7,816 nucleotides of DNA. It comes from an uncultured Mesorhizobium sp. GTDB lineage: Bacteria; Pseudomonadota; Alphaproteobacteria; Rhizobiales; Rhizobiaceae. The stretch covers positions 1 to 7,816 of the forward strand of contig CATMOC010000160.1 of the NCBI GenBank assembly GCA_950071955.1, read 5' to 3'. Below, piece after piece: positions 5,692-7,816 of the stretch. Both the position numbers and the translations under genes were made by a program. The notes under the pieces are model-generated. The model did no database searches and was not told the DNA's origin. It saw nothing but the letters and a program-made list of their open reading frames with translations. How positions within the stretch are numbered: the first letter of the stretch is position 1; each line of letters opens with the position of its first letter.

Positions 5692-5709
5692 CCGGTCCTT
5701 GCGGACCAA
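5692..5709 (-). promoter_or_regulatory. GNRA-capped hairpin in the rpoN leader
   Basis: On the - strand GGTCC, loop GCAA, GGACC (5694-5707) forms a perfect 5-bp stem with a GNRA tetraloop, extended by two U-G pairs to 7 bp. It ends 23 bases before the rpoN ATG. The loop is GNRA only in the rpoN transcript; the other strand reads TTGC. No T run follows, so a leader structure is more likely than a terminator. Confidence 0.4.
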
Positions 5710-5721
5710 CCGTCCAGCCGC

Positions 5722-5752
5722 ATTAGAAACTGGCCCGGCTTTTGCTTGTCAA
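5722..5752 (-). promoter_or_regulatory. Probable internal promoter ahead of rpoN
   Basis: On the - strand a perfect TTGACA (5747-5752) is followed by TCTAAT (5722-5727), five of six matches to TATAAT, but with a long 19-base spacer. The 17-base position, TTTCTA, matches poorly. The sequence around the -35 (CTTGACAAGCAAAAG) closely resembles that ahead of hpf (TTGACAAAGCAAA). Expected leader is about 45 bases. The long spacer lowers confidence. Confidence 0.45.
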
Positions 5753-5821
5753 GGCCAAGCTATCAGGCGGCGCTTACCGAACGGTTTCAGGGGAAGATCA
5801 AAGGCGGATGGTGCAGGCGGG

Positions 5822-6625
5822 TCAGAGCGAGAACGCCTCGCCGAGATACAGGCGCCGCACGTCGGGATTGCTGATGATGTCGTTGGCCCGGCCATGCGTG
5901 AGGACCTGGCCCGCATGCAGGATGTAGGCGCGATCGATCAGCCCCAGCGTCTCGCGGACGTTGTGATCGGTGATCAGGACACCGATGCCGCGGGCGGTCA
6001 GATGCCGCACGAGCTGCTGGATGTCGGCGACCGCGATGGGATCGATGCCGGCGAAGGGCTCGTCGAGCAGCATGAAGCTCGGGTTCGACGCCAGGGCCCT
6101 GGCGATTTCCAGGCGCCGCCTCTCGCCGCCCGACAGCGCGATTGCTGGCGACTTCCGCAGGTGCGAGATGTGGAATTCCTCCAGCAGCTCGTCCAGCTTT
6201 TCCTCGCGCCGCTTGCGGTTCTTCTCGACGACCTCGAGCACCGCGCGGATGTTCTGCTCGACCGTGAGGCCTCGGAAGATCGAGGCCTCCTGCGGCAGAT
6301 AGCCGATGCCGAGGCGGGCGCGCCTGTACATGGGCATCGTAGTGACGTCGAAACCGTCGATCTCGATCGTGCCCTCGTCGACGGGCACGAGGCCGGTGAC
6401 CATGTAGAAGCAGGTGGTCTTGCCTGCGCCGTTAGGTCCGAGGAGGCCGACGGCCTCGCCCGCGCGCACGCCGATTGAGACGCCGCTCACCACGGTGCGG
6501 CCGCGATAGCTTTTGGACAGGCCGCGAGCGATCAGCGTGCCCTTCAGCTTCTCACGATCCGGCTTGGCCGCCGGTGTCGTGGCGGCGGCGGGGACGCTGG
6601 CGGATCTGCGCGAGAAAAACGACAC
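5822..6625 (-). CDS. lptB: Lipopolysaccharide export ATP-binding protein LptB
   Basis: This 267-residue ATPase sits on the cytoplasmic face of LptB2FG and drives extraction of lipopolysaccharide from the inner membrane. All ABC motifs are intact: Walker A GPNGAGKT (residues 63-70), Q-loop Gln112 in YLPQEASIF, signature LSGGERRR (164-171), Walker B FMLLDEP (184-190) with catalytic Glu189, and switch His221 in ITDHN. The N-terminal ~25 residues are a variable Ala/Pro-rich leader. The start is uncertain because no ATG precedes Walker A. I chose the GTG at 6625, 11 bases after the lptA stop, giving SFFSRR as in related proteins. The in-frame GTG at 6703 would overlap lptA by 67 bases. Its ribosome binding site is poor, so translational coupling to lptA is likely. 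rpoN follows after 153 bases. Confidence 0.94.
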   Translation of the reverse strand: MSFFSRRSASVPAAATTPAAKPDREKLKGTLIARGLSKSYRGRTVVSGVSIGVRAGEAVGLLGPNGAGKTTCFYMVTGLVPVDEGTIEIDGFDVTTMPMYRRARLGIGYLPQEASIFRGLTVEQNIRAVLEVVEKNRKRREEKLDELLEEFHISHLRKSPAIALSGGERRRLEIARALASNPSFMLLDEPFAGIDPIAVADIQQLVRHLTARGIGVLITDHNVRETLGLIDRAYILHAGQVLTHGRANDIISNPDVRRLYLGEAFSL

Positions 6626-6636
6626 TCCAGGCCGCC

Positions 6637-7197
6637 CTACTGCGACCGCGAACTCGGCTGCAGGAGCATTTTCACCCGGCCCGAGCCCTTCTTCTTCCCG
6701 CACCCGTCCAGCGTCGCCTCTCCGGTGCTCATCAGCACGGTGAGCTTGCAGCCGACGATGACGTTGGGGCCGTCGGAGAGAACGACCTCCTTGCCGGACA
6801 TGGTCAAGGTGTCGGTCGCCATATCGAAGGCCGCCTGGTCGGAGGTCGCCACTTGGGTCTGGGTCTTGACGTAGACCTTCCCGTCCACTTCGATCCGCTC
6901 GATGCTCTGCATCGACTCGCCGCTGGGCGCCTGCTGGTCCCCTTCGCCTTTCTTGGCGTAGTAGACCTTCATCCGCGTCGATTTGAGCAAGGTCTCGCCC
7001 TGCACGACGTTGACGTTGCCGGTGAAGATCGCGAGGCCGTCGGCATCGCGAACCTCCAGCTTGTCGCTCTCGATCTGGATCGGCTGGTCGCCGGAGAGCT
7101 TCAATCCCGTGAAGCGGCTCTCGCCCTGGGCCATGGCGGCCGAGCAGCCGATCATGGCCGCGAAGAGTGCGGCAAGGGCGCGGAAATGGCGCGTCAT
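6637..7197 (-). CDS. lptA: Lipopolysaccharide transport periplasmic protein LptA
   Basis: This 186-residue periplasmic protein forms the bridge along which lipopolysaccharide moves from LptC to the outer-membrane LptD/E complex. A Sec signal peptide is visible: basic MTRHFR, hydrophobic [15 protein letters not shown], and a likely cut after AMA at residue 23. The OstA-like beta-jellyroll domain starts near residue 38, with [22 protein letters not shown] (39-60) and [16 protein letters not shown] (65-80), and extends to about 165. Cys150 and Cys166 could form a disulfide in the mature protein; this is inference. The C-terminal tail is basic (KKKGSGRVK). The ATG at 7197 follows the lptC stop with one base between (TAGGATG), indicating tight coupling, and lptB begins 11 bases after its stop. 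Length is typical. Confidence 0.93.
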   Translation of the reverse strand: MTRHFRALAALFAAMIGCSAAMAQGESRFTGLKLSGDQPIQIESDKLEVRDADGLAIFTGNVNVVQGETLLKSTRMKVYYAKKGEGDQQAPSGESMQSIERIEVDGKVYVKTQTQVATSDQAAFDMATDTLTMSGKEVVLSDGPNVIVGCKLTVLMSTGEATLDGCGKKKGSGRVKMLLQPSSRSQ

Positions 7198-7198
7198 C

Positions 7199-7816
7199 CT
7201 AGTTCCCCGTTTTCCCGGCGCCAGCCGCCGACTCTTCGTTCTCTACTTCGCGCGGATCGATCTTCATCCGGACCCTGTCCTCAAAGAGGAAAACGTCTCC
7301 TCTTTCAAGAACCTGGAACTTGTCGGAGGTGATGCGGGACCCGCCCTGGACGATTTCCACGGGGTCGGAGGTTCTGAGTTCTCCCGCTTCCATGTCGAGA
7401 AATGCCGACTTGAACTTCGCCGTCAGACCGTCGGAGGTGGTGAATGTCGCAGGCGTGTTGATATCGAGGGTGCGTCCCTCGTCGTCGTAGAGCCCGCCAT
7501 CGGCACTGATGACGGCCCAGGAGTCGGACGAGAGCGGAACCTTGGCATCGATCCCCTCGAGCTTGATGGCACCCGTCATGGACAGATCCTGGATGGCTCG
7601 CCTGGCCTTCATGGAATAGGGAAGATTTTCCTTGGTGTAGCCGTTCATGGTCGGATTGGCCATGACGAGCTTGCCGTCGGCGATACCCGACCCGACGATG
7701 TCGATCGAAATCCCCGCCGGGGAAAGGACATAGGAATAGATCGCGAAGCCGCCTGCGAGCAGCACCGCCAGGGTGGGCAGCAGGATCTTGAACAGCCGCA
7801 CCCTGCGGGAATGACG
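7199..7816 (-). CDS. lptC: Lipopolysaccharide export protein LptC, N-terminus cut by window edge
   Basis: This inner-membrane protein with a periplasmic domain accepts lipopolysaccharide from LptB2FG and passes it to LptA. About 205 residues are visible. The frame stays open to the window end: the codons before the GTG at 7801 read RHSRR, and RHSRRVRLFK is a conserved stretch preceding the membrane segment in rhizobial LptC proteins. The GTG is therefore probably an internal valine, with the true start outside. One transmembrane helix follows (visible residues about 9-31, ILLPTLAVLLAGGFAIYSYVL), then a beta-rich LptC/YrbK domain containing GRTLDINTPATFTTSDG and TSDPVEIVQGGSRITSD. Its stop is one base from the lptA start. 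Sequence similarity among LptC proteins is low, so the call leans on the order lptC-lptA-lptB as well. Confidence 0.9.
   Translation of the reverse strand, partial: RHSRRVRLFKILLPTLAVLLAGGFAIYSYVLSPAGISIDIVGSGIADGKLVMANPTMNGYTKENLPYSMKARRAIQDLSMTGAIKLEGIDAKVPLSSDSWAVISADGGLYDDEGRTLDINTPATFTTSDGLTAKFKSAFLDMEAGELRTSDPVEIVQGGSRITSDKFQVLERGDVFLFEDRVRMKIDPREVENEESAAGAGKTGN

Noticed and set aside
5744..5758. Possible sigma-54 autoregulatory site ahead of rpoN on the - strand (TTGGCC then GC)
   Set aside because: GG and GC are separated by 9 bases instead of 10, and sigma-54 promoters do not tolerate that change. The TTGACA reading fits better.
5417..6478. 353-codon open frame on + opposite rpoN and lptB
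   Set aside because: Antisense to two conserved genes and spanning the rpoN promoter gap; the His, Asp and Arg-rich product looks like a reverse-strand shadow.
7199..7801. Complete lptC starting at the GTG at 7801
   Set aside because: The frame continues to the window end with RHSRR, a conserved stretch before the membrane helix in relatives, so the gene is better read as cut by the edge.

Overview
The window reads as an ordinary, well-conserved chromosomal region of an alphaproteobacterium. Protein signatures (an RpoN beginning MALAAKLQLRQSQALVMTPQ, a long-form HPF, a DUF1150 protein beside an Hsp20), high G+C and gene order all fit the Hyphomicrobiales (Rhizobiales), probably near Mesorhizobium and relatives. 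That placement is by recognition, not by a search. I see no mobile element, CRISPR array, tRNA or rRNA gene, and no sign of recent transfer. Every stretch is covered by genes or by intergenic gaps shorter than 300 bases.

Layout, left to right. (1) A ribokinase gene on + (26-931) faces an inosine/uridine-type nucleoside hydrolase gene on - (953-1894). The two products are consecutive steps of ribose salvage: the hydrolase releases free ribose from nucleosides and the kinase phosphorylates it. (2) A heat-shock unit on + holds an Hsp20 chaperone gene (2013-2438) and a DUF1150 gene (2500-2757). It is preceded by a near-perfect RpoH-type promoter (CTTGAA, 17 bases, CCATAT) and a leader of about 65 bases that may be a ROSE-like or fourU-like RNA thermometer. 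(3) A - strand block reads, in transcription order, lptC (cut by the window edge), lptA, lptB, rpoN, hpf, ptsN. This is the well-known cluster linking lipopolysaccharide transport to sigma-54, ribosome hibernation and the nitrogen PTS.

How the genes work together. LptC, LptA and LptB belong to the machine that extracts lipopolysaccharide from the inner membrane and carries it across the periplasm. RpoN is the sigma-54 factor, HPF silences ribosomes as 100S dimers, and PtsN (EIIA-Ntr) is a regulatory phosphocarrier. Within the block, lptC-lptA-lptB are tightly packed (gaps of 1 and 11 bases). The two wider gaps, before rpoN (153 bases) and before hpf (241 bases), each carry a TTGACA -35 hexamer, so the cluster is probably read from internal promoters as well as from one upstream of lptC.

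The protein-coding content is not novel. The points most worth a second look are regulatory: the RpoH promoter plus candidate RNA thermometer ahead of hsp20, a perfect hairpin that buries the ribokinase ribosome binding site, the internal promoters and leader hairpins of rpoN and hpf, and a run of eight C residues in the rpoN coding strand.
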